A stretch of 64,000 nucleotides of DNA from Croceicoccus sp. (GTDB lineage Bacteria; Pseudomonadota; Alphaproteobacteria; Sphingomonadales; Sphingomonadaceae), in assembly GCA_002694745.1 (NCBI GenBank), contig NZMY01000002.1, positions 186,001-250,000 of the forward strand, given 5' to 3'. Shown in pieces: positions 55,475-63,938 of the stretch. Position 1 is the first letter of the stretch. Every line of letters starts with the position of its first letter. Both the position numbers and the translations under genes were made by a program. Under the pieces are notes generated by a model, which saw only the letters and a program-made list of their open reading frames with translations, was not told the origin of the DNA and ran no database searches.

Positions 55475-57496
55475 ATGCCACAGGACAATTCAGAAGACCT
55501 TTTCGACGCCAAGGCGACCGCCGCCGCGAAAAGCTATGACAGCTCCTCGATCGAAGTGCTCGAAGGGCTGGAACCGGTGCGCCGCCGCCCCGGCATGTAT
55601 ATCGGCGGTACGGACGAGCGTGCGCTGCACCATCTGGCCGCCGAGGTTCTCGACAACTCGATGGACGAGGCGGTGGCGGGCCACGCCAACCGGATCGAGG
55701 TCACGCTGGAAAAGGGCGAACCGGGCACGGCGGGCCGCATCACCATATCCGACAACGGGCGCGGCATGCCCATCGACGAGCACTCCAAATATCCCGGCAA
55801 GTCGGCGCTGGAAGTGATCCTGACCACGCTGCATTCGGGCGGCAAGTTCTCGGGCAAGGCCTATGCCACCAGCGGCGGCCTGCACGGCGTGGGCGTGTCG
55901 GTGGTGAACGCGCTGTCGACGCTGACCCGCGTGGAAGTCGCGCGCGACAAGAAGCTGTATGCGCAGGAATTTTCCAAGGGCCATCCCAAGGGGCCGATCG
56001 AACATGTCGGCGCGGCCCCCAACCGGCGCGGTACGACGGTCACCTTTACGCCCGACACCGAGATCTTCGGCGCGCAGAAGTTCAAGCCCGCGCGGCTGTT
56101 CCGCCTCGCCCGGTCCAAGGCCTATCTGTTCGCGGGCGTCGAGATCCGCTGGAAATGCGACCCCGACGTGGCGAGCGAGGATGTCCCGGCCGAGGCGGTG
56201 TTCCAGTTCCCCGGCGGGCTGTCCGACCATCTGAAGGAACAGGTCGGCAGCCGCGAATGCGTGACGACCGAGTTCTTCTCGGGCTCGCAGGATTTTCCCG
56301 CGAACGAAGCGGGCGATCAGCAGGGCCGCGTCGAATGGGCGATCGCATGGCCGCTGTGGTCCGACGGGTCGTACAGCTGGTACTGCAACACCATTCCGAC
56401 GCCCGATGGCGGCACGCACGAACAGGGCCTGCGCGCGGCGCTGACCAAGGGGCTGCGCGGCTTTGCCGAGCTGGTGGGCCAGAAGAAGGCCAAGGACATC
56501 ACCCCCGACGACGTGGTCACGGGCAGCGAGGTGATGCTGTCGGTGTTCATCCGCGATCCGCAGTTCCAGTCGCAGACCAAGGACCGCCTGACCTCGCCCG
56601 AAGCGGCGCGGCTGGTCGAGAATGCGGTCCGCGACCATTTCGACCATTTCCTTGCCGACAACATGGACCGCGGCAAGGCGCTGCTGGGCGCGGTGATGGA
56701 GCGGATGGACGAGCGCCTGCGCAGGAAGCAGGAGCGCGAAATCAAGCGCAAGACCGCGACCAATGCCAAGAAGCTGCGCCTGCCCGGCAAGCTGACCGAT
56801 TGCAGCGGCGAAACCGGGGCGGAGACCGAGTTGTTCATCGTCGAGGGCGATTCGGCAGGCGGCAGCGCCAAGCAGGCGCGCGACCGCAAGACGCAGGCGA
56901 TCCTGCCGATCCGGGGCAAGATCCTGAACGTCGCCAGCGCCAGCGCCGACAAGATCCGCGGCAACCAGGAAATCGCCGACCTGACGCTGGCCATGGGCTG
57001 CGGCATCCGCAAGGACTGCAACCCCGACGATTTGCGCTATGACCGCATCATCATCATGACCGACGCCGATGTCGACGGCGCGCATATCGCGACCCTGCTG
57101 ATGACGTTTTTCTTCCAGGAAATGCCCGAGGTTGTTCGGCGCGGTCATCTGTTCCTGGCCCAGCCGCCGCTGTACCGGCTGACCGCCGGGAAGGAGAGCC
57201 GCTATGCCCGCGACGACGCGCATCGCAAGGAGCTGGAGGAAACCGTCTTCAAGGGCAGGAAGGTCGAGGTTTCGCGCTTCAAGGGACTGGGCGAGATGAA
57301 CCCGCAGCAGCTTCGCGAAACGACGATGAACCCCGAAAGCCGGGGCCTGATCCGCATCACCCTGCCCACCGAATACGAACAGCGCGCGGGCGTGTCGCGG
57401 CTGGTGGACGAGCTGATGGGCCGCAATCCGGAGCATCGGTTCAATTTCATCCAGAACCGTGCGGGTGAACTCGACCGCGACATGATCGACGCGTGA
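55475..57496 (+). CDS. parE: DNA topoisomerase IV subunit B
   Basis: ATPase subunit of topoisomerase IV, which unlinks daughter chromosomes. The 673 residues hold the GHKL ATPase domain (EVLDNSMDEAVAG, SDNGRGMP, TSGGLHGVGVSVVNALS), the transducer domain, and the TOPRIM domain (FIVEGDSAGGSAKQARDR, MTDADVDGAHIATLL) and C-terminal FKGLGEMNPQQLRETTMNP. The length of about 670 and lack of the large GyrB insert support ParE, not GyrB. The stop overlaps the next gene (GTGA). Confidence 0.95.
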   Translation: MPQDNSEDLFDAKATAAAKSYDSSSIEVLEGLEPVRRRPGMYIGGTDERALHHLAAEVLDNSMDEAVAGHANRIEVTLEKGEPGTAGRITISDNGRGMPIDEHSKYPGKSALEVILTTLHSGGKFSGKAYATSGGLHGVGVSVVNALSTLTRVEVARDKKLYAQEFSKGHPKGPIEHVGAAPNRRGTTVTFTPDTEIFGAQKFKPARLFRLARSKAYLFAGVEIRWKCDPDVASEDVPAEAVFQFPGGLSDHLKEQVGSRECVTTEFFSGSQDFPANEAGDQQGRVEWAIAWPLWSDGSYSWYCNTIPTPDGGTHEQGLRAALTKGLRGFAELVGQKKAKDITPDDVVTGSEVMLSVFIRDPQFQSQTKDRLTSPEAARLVENAVRDHFDHFLADNMDRGKALLGAVMERMDERLRRKQEREIKRKTATNAKKLRLPGKLTDCSGETGAETELFIVEGDSAGGSAKQARDRKTQAILPIRGKILNVASASADKIRGNQEIADLTLAMGCGIRKDCNPDDLRYDRIIIMTDADVDGAHIATLLMTFFFQEMPEVVRRGHLFLAQPPLYRLTAGKESRYARDDAHRKELEETVFKGRKVEVSRFKGLGEMNPQQLRETTMNPESRGLIRITLPTEYEQRAGVSRLVDELMGRNPEHRFNFIQNRAGELDRDMIDA

Positions 57497-58194
57497 CGGG
57501 CGGCAAAAGCGCTCCAACTACCGAGAACATGCCCGATCCGCTGATCCGGCGGATCCACCTGATCATCGTGGGCGTGATGGAACTCGTCATGGCCGGCGAA
57601 CTCGCCGTGCTGGCGATGGAGCAGCGGTGGATGGGGATCTTCCTTGTCCTGATGCTGATGGCGGTCATCGGCGTCCCCGCCCTGTTTCCCGAAAAGCTGC
57701 CCGTGTTCATTCCGGCGGAAATCCAGGTCTTCGCCGTGCTGTTCATATTCGCCACGCTGTTCCTTGGCGAGGTGCGCGATTATTATGAGCGTTTCTGGTG
57801 GTGGGATCTGGTCCTGCACACCAGTTCGGGGGTTCTGCTGGGCCTGCTGGGTTTTCTGTTCGTCTATATGGTCAATGAAAACGAACTGGTCGACGTGACC
57901 ATGAAACCCAGCTTCGTCGCGCTGTTCGCGTTCTTTTTCGGCGTGGGGATCGGCGCGCTGTGGGAGATTGCCGAATTTGCGGCGGACCGGCTGCTGGGCA
58001 TGAACATGCAGAAACCGATGCTGGGCGATCCGTCAGGGCTGACCGACACAATGTGGGACCTGATCGTCGATACGCTGGGCTCTGCCATCATGGCGCTGGC
58101 CGGGTGGCGATACATGCTCCGCGCACGGCGCGACCGCACGGATTTCTGGCTGCGGCGCTTCGTTCGCCGCTATCCGCGCCTGTTCGGACGCTGA
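57493..58194 (+). CDS. YjdF-like (DUF2238) membrane protein
   Basis: A 233-residue inner-membrane protein with about six hydrophobic segments. The family features are RDYYERFWWWDLVLHTSSGVLLG, FFFGVGIGALWEIAEFAADRLLGMNMQ and DTMWDLIVDTLGSAIMALAG, close to the YjdF/DUF2238 pattern of conserved His, Glu and Asp in the membrane. Function unknown. The GTG start overlaps the parE stop by four bases, so it is coupled to parE. Confidence 0.82.
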   Translation: MTGGKSAPTTENMPDPLIRRIHLIIVGVMELVMAGELAVLAMEQRWMGIFLVLMLMAVIGVPALFPEKLPVFIPAEIQVFAVLFIFATLFLGEVRDYYERFWWWDLVLHTSSGVLLGLLGFLFVYMVNENELVDVTMKPSFVALFAFFFGVGIGALWEIAEFAADRLLGMNMQKPMLGDPSGLTDTMWDLIVDTLGSAIMALAGWRYMLRARRDRTDFWLRRFVRRYPRLFGR

Positions 58195-58288
58195 GCCTTA
58201 TCGTCCCGGCGCTTGCCATGCTGCGATGCAATATCTAGCTTGGCCCGCAAAACCGTTCATGCAGTATATTGGCAGGCAGGATATTGGG

Positions 58289-59134
58289 ATGCAGCGCTTT
58301 ACAGGCACCGAAAACTATGTCGCAACGGACGATCTGAAGGTCGCCGTCAATGCCGCCGTGACGCTGCGCCGGCCGCTGTTGGTGAAGGGTGAGCCGGGGA
58401 CCGGCAAGACGGTGCTGGCAAATGAAATCGCCAAGGCCATCGACGCGCCGCTGATCGAATGGGGCGTGAAATCCACGACCAAGGCGCAGCAGGGCCTGTA
58501 CGAATATGACGCGGTCGCCCGTCTGCGCGACGGCCAGCTTGGCGACGAGCGCGTTCACGATATCTCGAACTACATCCGCAAGGGCAAGCTGTGGGAGGCG
58601 TTCACCTCGCCCGAACTGCCCGTGCTGCTGATCGACGAGATCGACAAGGCCGATATCGAGTTTCCGAACGACCTGCTGCAGGAACTCGACCGGATGAATT
58701 TCGACGTCTACGAAACCGGCGAGCGGATCGAGGCGAAGGAGCGGCCCATCGTGGTCATCACCTCGAACAACGAGAAGGATCTGCCTGACGCCTTCCTGCG
58801 CCGCTGCTTCTTCCACTACATCAAGTTCCCCGATCCCGAGACGATGACCGAGATCGTCGAGGTCCATTTCCCCGGCATCCAGCAGCGGCTGGTGTCCAAG
58901 GCGCTGGAGATGTTCTACGAGATCCGCGACGTGCCGGGTCTGAAGAAGAAGCCCAGCACCAGCGAACTGCTCGACTGGCTCAAGCTGTTGCTGGTGGAAG
59001 ACATGCCGCTGGAGACATTGCAGCAAAAGGATCCGACCAAGGCGATTCCGCCATTGCACGGTGCATTGCTGAAAAACGAGCAGGACGTGATGCTGTTCGA
59101 AAGGCTGGCTTTCATGGCGCGGCGGGAACGCTGA
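58289..59134 (+). CDS. MoxR-type AAA+ ATPase
   Basis: AAA+ ATPase of the MoxR/CoxD class, chaperone-like proteins that usually act with a VWA-domain partner to insert metals or mature target complexes. From ATG 58289 (MQRFTGTENYVATDDL) it has 281 residues; starts at 58226 and 58259 would add up to 21. Walker A is GEPGTGKT, Walker B LLIDEIDKAD, sensor 1 ITSNNEKDLPDAFLRRC. The expected partner, a CoxE-like VWA protein, is 2.4 kb downstream on the same strand, with two genes between. Confidence 0.93.
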   Translation: MQRFTGTENYVATDDLKVAVNAAVTLRRPLLVKGEPGTGKTVLANEIAKAIDAPLIEWGVKSTTKAQQGLYEYDAVARLRDGQLGDERVHDISNYIRKGKLWEAFTSPELPVLLIDEIDKADIEFPNDLLQELDRMNFDVYETGERIEAKERPIVVITSNNEKDLPDAFLRRCFFHYIKFPDPETMTEIVEVHFPGIQQRLVSKALEMFYEIRDVPGLKKKPSTSELLDWLKLLLVEDMPLETLQQKDPTKAIPPLHGALLKNEQDVMLFERLAFMARRER

Positions 59135-60742
59135 ATGTCGCAGAATGGGCCTGCGAAAAGCGGAACCGATCGGGTGAAGCACCGACTGCGATCAGCTATC
59201 TACGACCGCTTATCGTCCTATCTGGTATGGCGATACCGTCGCATGGGTATGCGCATTGGCAAGGACTGCAAGATATCCCGCTTCGCGAAGCTTGATCTGA
59301 CATACCCCAAGGGTATCTCGATTGGCGACAACACCGCCATTTCCTTTAGGTTCGCGGTTCTAACCCATGATTTTATCAATGGACGCCACCTTTCTACACG
59401 CATTGGCGATAACTGCTTCGTAGGCGCACATTCGATCATCATGCCTGGCGTCAGCATTGGCGATAACGCGATCGTATCGTCGGGGAGCGTGGTCTACACC
59501 GATGTTCCGCCTAGAACCGTCGTCGCCGGGAATCCGGCGCGCGTCGTCGAAACCGATATCGTCAACGGCCGCTGGTGCATCCGTGATCCGGTCTTTCTGG
59601 CTGAAGAGAACATCTCTTCATCCGCGTCCACTGCCAAGGAACTGGCCGCGATCCCAGCCAGTCCGCCCCCAAGGATGCGTATCGATCAGGATGACCACCT
59701 GTCGTTTCTTGCCGCACGCCTGCCAGACGGCGCTTCTTTCGACACCGACTTCGACGCTCTCGGCATCGACAGCTTTGGAATGATCGCTTTGCGGGCCGAA
59801 GTGGAGGAACGCCTAGGCGAACAAATCGCGGATTCGGACTGGACGAAAGTCGAGCGGCCGTCCGAGATACTCGCTATGCTCGAACGGAAAGCAGGGGCTG
59901 CTTCAAATTCGAGTTCGGGAAATTGGCCGCTTTTGCGAGAATGTCCGATCGGAATGCCGCAGATGGCGATGGGCGGCTTGTCGGAAAGCTGGTTCTTCAA
60001 GGAAATCGGCGATCTGCACTGGTCGGGTCTGACAAGTGCCCTTGGCGTTAACAGCCGTTCGATCACCGGTCAGGATGGAGGCCGATTATACGCGACCTTT
60101 ACGCGGATCGGGTATCGGGCAAGCACATGTCTTGCGAACGTCGAGGAAAATGATGTTCTTCAGCTTGAGGGAGGTCAGACAAGAGTTGGTGCCGGAATTT
60201 TCCTTGCCACTATCGCAGGTAAAGTCGGCTCAACGTCGATCGAGGCATCGCTCATGTCCAGCTTCTCTCAGTTCGGCAAACGCGGAGATGCCCGCACATT
60301 GCAGCGGGGCCAGCCTGACCTGCCTGCCGGATTTCCGATTCCGGCATTGTCCGAGACACCGGAATTCGTACAGGGTTACCGCGATTTGCGGGCGAGCGAA
60401 CCGCCGGACATTCTTTTCGAAACGGAATATCGGCTTGTTCCACAGCATGACATCAACGGTGTCGGCCTGCTTTATTTCGCCGCCTATCCGACAATTTGCG
60501 ACATCTGCCTTGCCCGATACCTGCCCGATGGCGAGATCTGGTCACCGATGGCAAGGGACATCAGCTATTTCGCAAACAGCGGTTCGGACCAGTCGATTAC
60601 CTACCGATTGCATGAGATCCAACGCGATGGCTCCTGCCTGAAAGTGCTTGGCTCGCTCGTTCGGTCGGACGGGAAGACCATGGCCCTGTGCAGTGCCGAA
60701 TATGAATGGCGCGAAACCATGCTAGGCGCCGTGGACGGATAG
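59135..60742 (+). CDS. Three-domain protein: LbH acyltransferase - acyl carrier - LnmK-like double hot-dog
   Basis: A 535-residue protein. Residues about 40-140 are hexapeptide repeats of a left-handed beta-helix acyltransferase (ISIGDNTAIS, IGDNCFVGAHSIIMPGVSIGDNAIV, VVAGNPARVV) with a possible catalytic His78 in LTHDF. Residues about 185-253 are an acyl carrier domain; LGIDSFGMIALRAEVEERLG carries the phosphopantetheine site Ser213. Residues about 265-525 resemble the LnmK/Pnap_2097 family (CPIGMPQMAMGGLSESWFFKE, NGVGLLYFAAYPTICD), double hot-dog enzymes; LnmK itself is an acyltransferase/decarboxylase that makes propionyl-ACP. The gene starts one base after the MoxR stop. GC is low (27 of 60 bases in 59341-59400). 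Substrate and acceptor are unknown. Confidence 0.8.
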   Translation: MSQNGPAKSGTDRVKHRLRSAIYDRLSSYLVWRYRRMGMRIGKDCKISRFAKLDLTYPKGISIGDNTAISFRFAVLTHDFINGRHLSTRIGDNCFVGAHSIIMPGVSIGDNAIVSSGSVVYTDVPPRTVVAGNPARVVETDIVNGRWCIRDPVFLAEENISSSASTAKELAAIPASPPPRMRIDQDDHLSFLAARLPDGASFDTDFDALGIDSFGMIALRAEVEERLGEQIADSDWTKVERPSEILAMLERKAGAASNSSSGNWPLLRECPIGMPQMAMGGLSESWFFKEIGDLHWSGLTSALGVNSRSITGQDGGRLYATFTRIGYRASTCLANVEENDVLQLEGGQTRVGAGIFLATIAGKVGSTSIEASLMSSFSQFGKRGDARTLQRGQPDLPAGFPIPALSETPEFVQGYRDLRASEPPDILFETEYRLVPQHDINGVGLLYFAAYPTICDICLARYLPDGEIWSPMARDISYFANSGSDQSITYRLHEIQRDGSCLKVLGSLVRSDGKTMALCSAEYEWRETMLGAVDG

Positions 60743-60747
60743 CTTCT

Positions 60748-61326
60748 TTATTGGTGATTTCTTGCGCCGGCACACACTCCAAGGCCCCCCTTCCCCAGCA
60801 TCTGCAGCACGCCGACCGCGCGGTTGAACGGGATTTCCAGTATCGTCACCCGCTCTACATCGACCCGCACCGAGGCGCCCGAGAACACGGTGGGAGAGCC
60901 GGGCAGGAAAAGCATGGCATGGGTATCGTCCCGCTCGATCTCGAACGCGATTTGGCTGTAATCGTCGAAACGGACCAGCACGGGCGTCATGCCCGGTTCG
61001 CCCTGCGCGCCGCGGGCCGCCGTGCCCAGTGCGACCTTGGCCACCGCATAGGTCGGAATCGCAGCCACCACGAAGCGGTCGAACCGGTCAAGGCGGCCGG
61101 ACAGCGACGTCATGCGGGCGGCAACGCCGGCAAGGATCAACAGCGCCAGAATGGCCATCACCGCGAGGATATTGGCGACCGCCATCTCCCCGATCGTCTC
61201 GTGCGGCAAAAAGCGCCGTGCAGGCCCAGTGACGCGCAGCGCGAATTCGAAAAGCTTGGCGAAAATGATGCCGAGCGCCGCCAGCGGCACGAGCAGAAAG
61301 AGGCCGGCGAGGAGAAGCTTTTTCAT
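60748..61326 (-). CDS. Membrane protein, possibly DUF502-like
   Basis: A 192-residue protein with two N-terminal membrane segments (about 3-27 and 48-68) and a soluble C-terminal part containing LFLPGSPTVFSGASVRVDVERVTILEIPFNRAVGVLQMLGKGG. That pattern (P-x-P, SG, then a short strand and an S/G-rich end) recalls DUF502 membrane proteins, but I am not certain. It is on the opposite strand to its neighbours and converges on the three-domain gene, ending five bases from it. Confidence 0.7.
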   Translation of the reverse strand: MKKLLLAGLFLLVPLAALGIIFAKLFEFALRVTGPARRFLPHETIGEMAVANILAVMAILALLILAGVAARMTSLSGRLDRFDRFVVAAIPTYAVAKVALGTAARGAQGEPGMTPVLVRFDDYSQIAFEIERDDTHAMLFLPGSPTVFSGASVRVDVERVTILEIPFNRAVGVLQMLGKGGLGVCAGARNHQ

Positions 61327-61528
61327 CGAATGTTCCTTTCGGCCGCGCGGCGGCGCGTTTCAATCCGCGCCAAGTGTGCCACGGCGGCGGCGGCGGGCCA
61401 TCGGGCCTATTACCGATATGCCGAAGCGCCCTGCAGCCAACGCGCGCGGCACGGGCTTTCACAAGCGGGCCGGCTTTGCCTATGATGGCCGCCGACAGCC
61501 GTTCCCCAGCCTTGAGGCCGATCAAACG

Positions 61529-62710
61529 ATGTTTCTGAACTTCCTCGACGAATTGCGCAGCGCGGGCATTCCCGCCAGCCTGAAGGAGCATCTGCTCCTG
61601 CTGGAGGCGCTGGACCGCGAAGTGATCGAGCGCAGGCCCGAGGATTTCTATTATCTCTCGCGCGCGGTCTATGTGAAGGACGAAGGGCTGCTCGACCGGT
61701 TCGATCAGGTGTTTCAGAAGGTCTTCAACGGTGTGCTGTCCGACATGGGCGAGACGCAGGCCGACATCCCCGAGGAATGGCTGCGCGCTGTGGCTGAGAA
61801 ATTCCTGACGCCAGAGGAAATGGCCAAGATCGAGGCGCTGGGCGACTGGGACGAGATCATGGAGACGCTGAAGAAGCGTCTGGAGGAACAGGAAGGCCGT
61901 CATCAGGGCGGCAACAAGTGGATCGGCACCGGCGGGACCAGCCCGTTCGGCCATTCGGGCTATAATCCGGCGGGCGTGCGGATCGGCGGACAATCGAAGC
62001 ACAAGCGCGCGCTCAAGGTCTGGGAAAAGCGCGACTTCGCCAATCTGGACAACACCAAGGAGCTGGGCACGCGCAACATCAAGGTGGCGCTGCGCCGCCT
62101 GCGCCGGTTCGCACGCGAAGGAGCGGCTGAAGAGCTGGACCTCGACGCGACCATCGCGGGCACGGCGCGGCAGGGCTGGCTGGATATCCGCATGCGGCCC
62201 GAACGGCACAATGCGGTGAAGCTGCTGCTGTTTCTCGACGTCGGCGGTTCGATGGACCCGCATGTGAAGCTGGTCGAGGAATTGTTCTCCGCCGCCACGG
62301 GGGAGTTCAAGAACATGGAGTTCTTCTACTTCCACAATTGCCTGTACGATTTCGTCTGGAAGGACAATTCGCGCCGCTGGCAGGACCGCACCCAGACATG
62401 GGACATCCTTCACAAATACGGGCACGACTACAAGGTGATCTTCGTCGGCGATGCGGCGATGAGTCCCTACGAGATCTCGCACCCCGGTGGATCGGTCGAA
62501 TATATGAACGACGAGGCTGGCGCGGTGTGGCTGCAGCGCGTGGCCAACACCTATCCGGCGACAATCTGGCTCAACCCCGAGGCGGAGCGCGTCTGGGACT
62601 ATAGCCAGTCGAACCGCATGATCCGGCAATTGCTGAACGACCGCATGTACCCGCTGACGCTGGGCGGGATCGAGGAGGCGATGCGGCAATTGAGCCGGAA
62701 GCAGGGATGA
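61529..62710 (+). CDS. CoxE-like VWA-domain protein
   Basis: A 393-residue protein of the CoxE-like/DUF58-neighbour VWA class, the usual partner of a MoxR ATPase. I start it at ATG 61529 (MFLNFLDELR), preceded by GAGG; ATG 61418 would add 37 basic residues. The N-terminal part is helical and charged; the VWA domain begins at about residue 235 with LLLFLDVGGSMDPHV, where the first Ser of the DxSxS metal site is Gly, as I recall for this subfamily. FFYFHNCLYDFVWKDN and KVIFVGDAAMSPYEI follow. Confidence 0.9.
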   Translation: MFLNFLDELRSAGIPASLKEHLLLLEALDREVIERRPEDFYYLSRAVYVKDEGLLDRFDQVFQKVFNGVLSDMGETQADIPEEWLRAVAEKFLTPEEMAKIEALGDWDEIMETLKKRLEEQEGRHQGGNKWIGTGGTSPFGHSGYNPAGVRIGGQSKHKRALKVWEKRDFANLDNTKELGTRNIKVALRRLRRFAREGAAEELDLDATIAGTARQGWLDIRMRPERHNAVKLLLFLDVGGSMDPHVKLVEELFSAATGEFKNMEFFYFHNCLYDFVWKDNSRRWQDRTQTWDILHKYGHDYKVIFVGDAAMSPYEISHPGGSVEYMNDEAGAVWLQRVANTYPATIWLNPEAERVWDYSQSNRMIRQLLNDRMYPLTLGGIEEAMRQLSRKQG

Positions 62711-62720
62711 GCGCGAAGCC

Positions 62721-63938
62721 CTAGTAGAGCAGGAAGGGAGCGATCTCTTCGCGCCAGCGCGCTTCGTCGGCGCCCGCTATCTTTTCCAGCTCGGCGGGGG
62801 TCGATGCCGGGTCGTCGACCCATTGGCGCAGCGCCGGACCGCCGTTGATGACATCGATGGCCAGCCGGTCGAATTCGTACTCGTAGGGAAAATCGCGCCA
62901 CAACTCGTAATCCGGATACAGGCGGCGGATCGCCTTGAACGCTAGCGCCTGCAAACGCCACGGGCGGAAGGCGGAATGGTCGTAGAATGCGCCCTCTGCA
63001 TGGATCATCAGGCCCGCGCATAGCTTTCCGGCATGCTTGTGGAACGTCGGCTCGAACCAGCATTCGCGCAGAGCGCAGCCCGCCAGCCATTCGGGCGCGA
63101 ATTGCTGCATGTCGGCCAGTACGGCCTTGGCGTCGATGTCGGGTGCACCGAACAGGACCTCCAGCGGGCGCGTGGTGCCGCGGCCTTCGGACAGGGTCGC
63201 GCCCTCGATCATGACCGTGCCCGCATAGGCGCGAGCCATATTGAGGTTCGCGGCGTTGGGGCTTGGGTTGATCCAGATCCGGTCCGTGGGCCAGCCATGC
63301 CCCTGCGCGGCGTCGGGCTGCCAGCCATCCATCTCGATAACGCGGTATCCGACGTCGAGGCCGAAATGGCGGATAAACCAGTGCCCCATTTCACCCAGGG
63401 TCAGACCGTGGCGCATCACCATCGGGCCTGCGCCGACGAAACTCTCCTGACCGGGCAGAAGCAGCGTGCCTTCCACGGGCCGCCCCGCCGGATTGGGCCG
63501 GTCGAGCACCCAGACTTCCTTGCCCGCTTCGGAAGCAGCCTCAAGCATGTAGAGCAGCGTCGTCACGAAGGTATAGATGCGGCAGCCGAGGTCCTGCAGA
63601 TCGAACAGGAACACGTCGGCGGTCGACATCATCTGGCCGCTGGGCCGCCGTACCTCGCCGTAAAGGCTGAAGACGGGAATGCCATAGGCCGGATCGGTCT
63701 CGTCCGCCGTTTCGACCATATTGTCCTGCTTGTCGCCCTTCAGCCCGTGCTGGGGGCCAAAGGCGGCGGTGATGTCGATATCCTCGCAGGCCATCAGCGC
63801 GTCGAGCGAATGGGTGAGATCGGCCGTCACCGACGCCGGATGCGCGACCAGCGCCACCCGCTTGCCCTTCAGCGGTTCGCGAAGCGCCGGTTCGGCCAGC
63901 AGCCGGTCGATACCGAATTGAACGGAAGGATAGGACAT
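62721..63938 (-). CDS. namZ: Exo-beta-N-acetylmuramidase NamZ (DUF1343)
   Basis: NamZ-type enzymes release N-acetylmuramic acid from the end of peptidoglycan chains during cell-wall recycling. The 405 residues contain VALVAHPASVTADLTHSLDAL, AAFGPQHGLKGDKQDNM, the IPVFSLYG and DLQDLGCRIYTFVTTL stretches, DRPNPAGRPVEG, GEMGHWF and NPSPNAANLNMA. It has no signal peptide, so a cytosolic place in recycling is likely, unlike secreted NamZ of some other phyla. The start overlaps the preceding gene's stop by one base (TGATG). Confidence 0.93.
   Translation of the reverse strand: MSYPSVQFGIDRLLAEPALREPLKGKRVALVAHPASVTADLTHSLDALMACEDIDITAAFGPQHGLKGDKQDNMVETADETDPAYGIPVFSLYGEVRRPSGQMMSTADVFLFDLQDLGCRIYTFVTTLLYMLEAASEAGKEVWVLDRPNPAGRPVEGTLLLPGQESFVGAGPMVMRHGLTLGEMGHWFIRHFGLDVGYRVIEMDGWQPDAAQGHGWPTDRIWINPSPNAANLNMARAYAGTVMIEGATLSEGRGTTRPLEVLFGAPDIDAKAVLADMQQFAPEWLAGCALRECWFEPTFHKHAGKLCAGLMIHAEGAFYDHSAFRPWRLQALAFKAIRRLYPDYELWRDFPYEYEFDRLAIDVINGGPALRQWVDDPASTPAELEKIAGADEARWREEIAPFLLY

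Noticed and set aside
55490-57517. 675-residue minus-strand ORF opposite parE
   Set aside because: It is antisense to parE, which carries the GHKL and TOPRIM motifs; no recognisable domain in the shadow.
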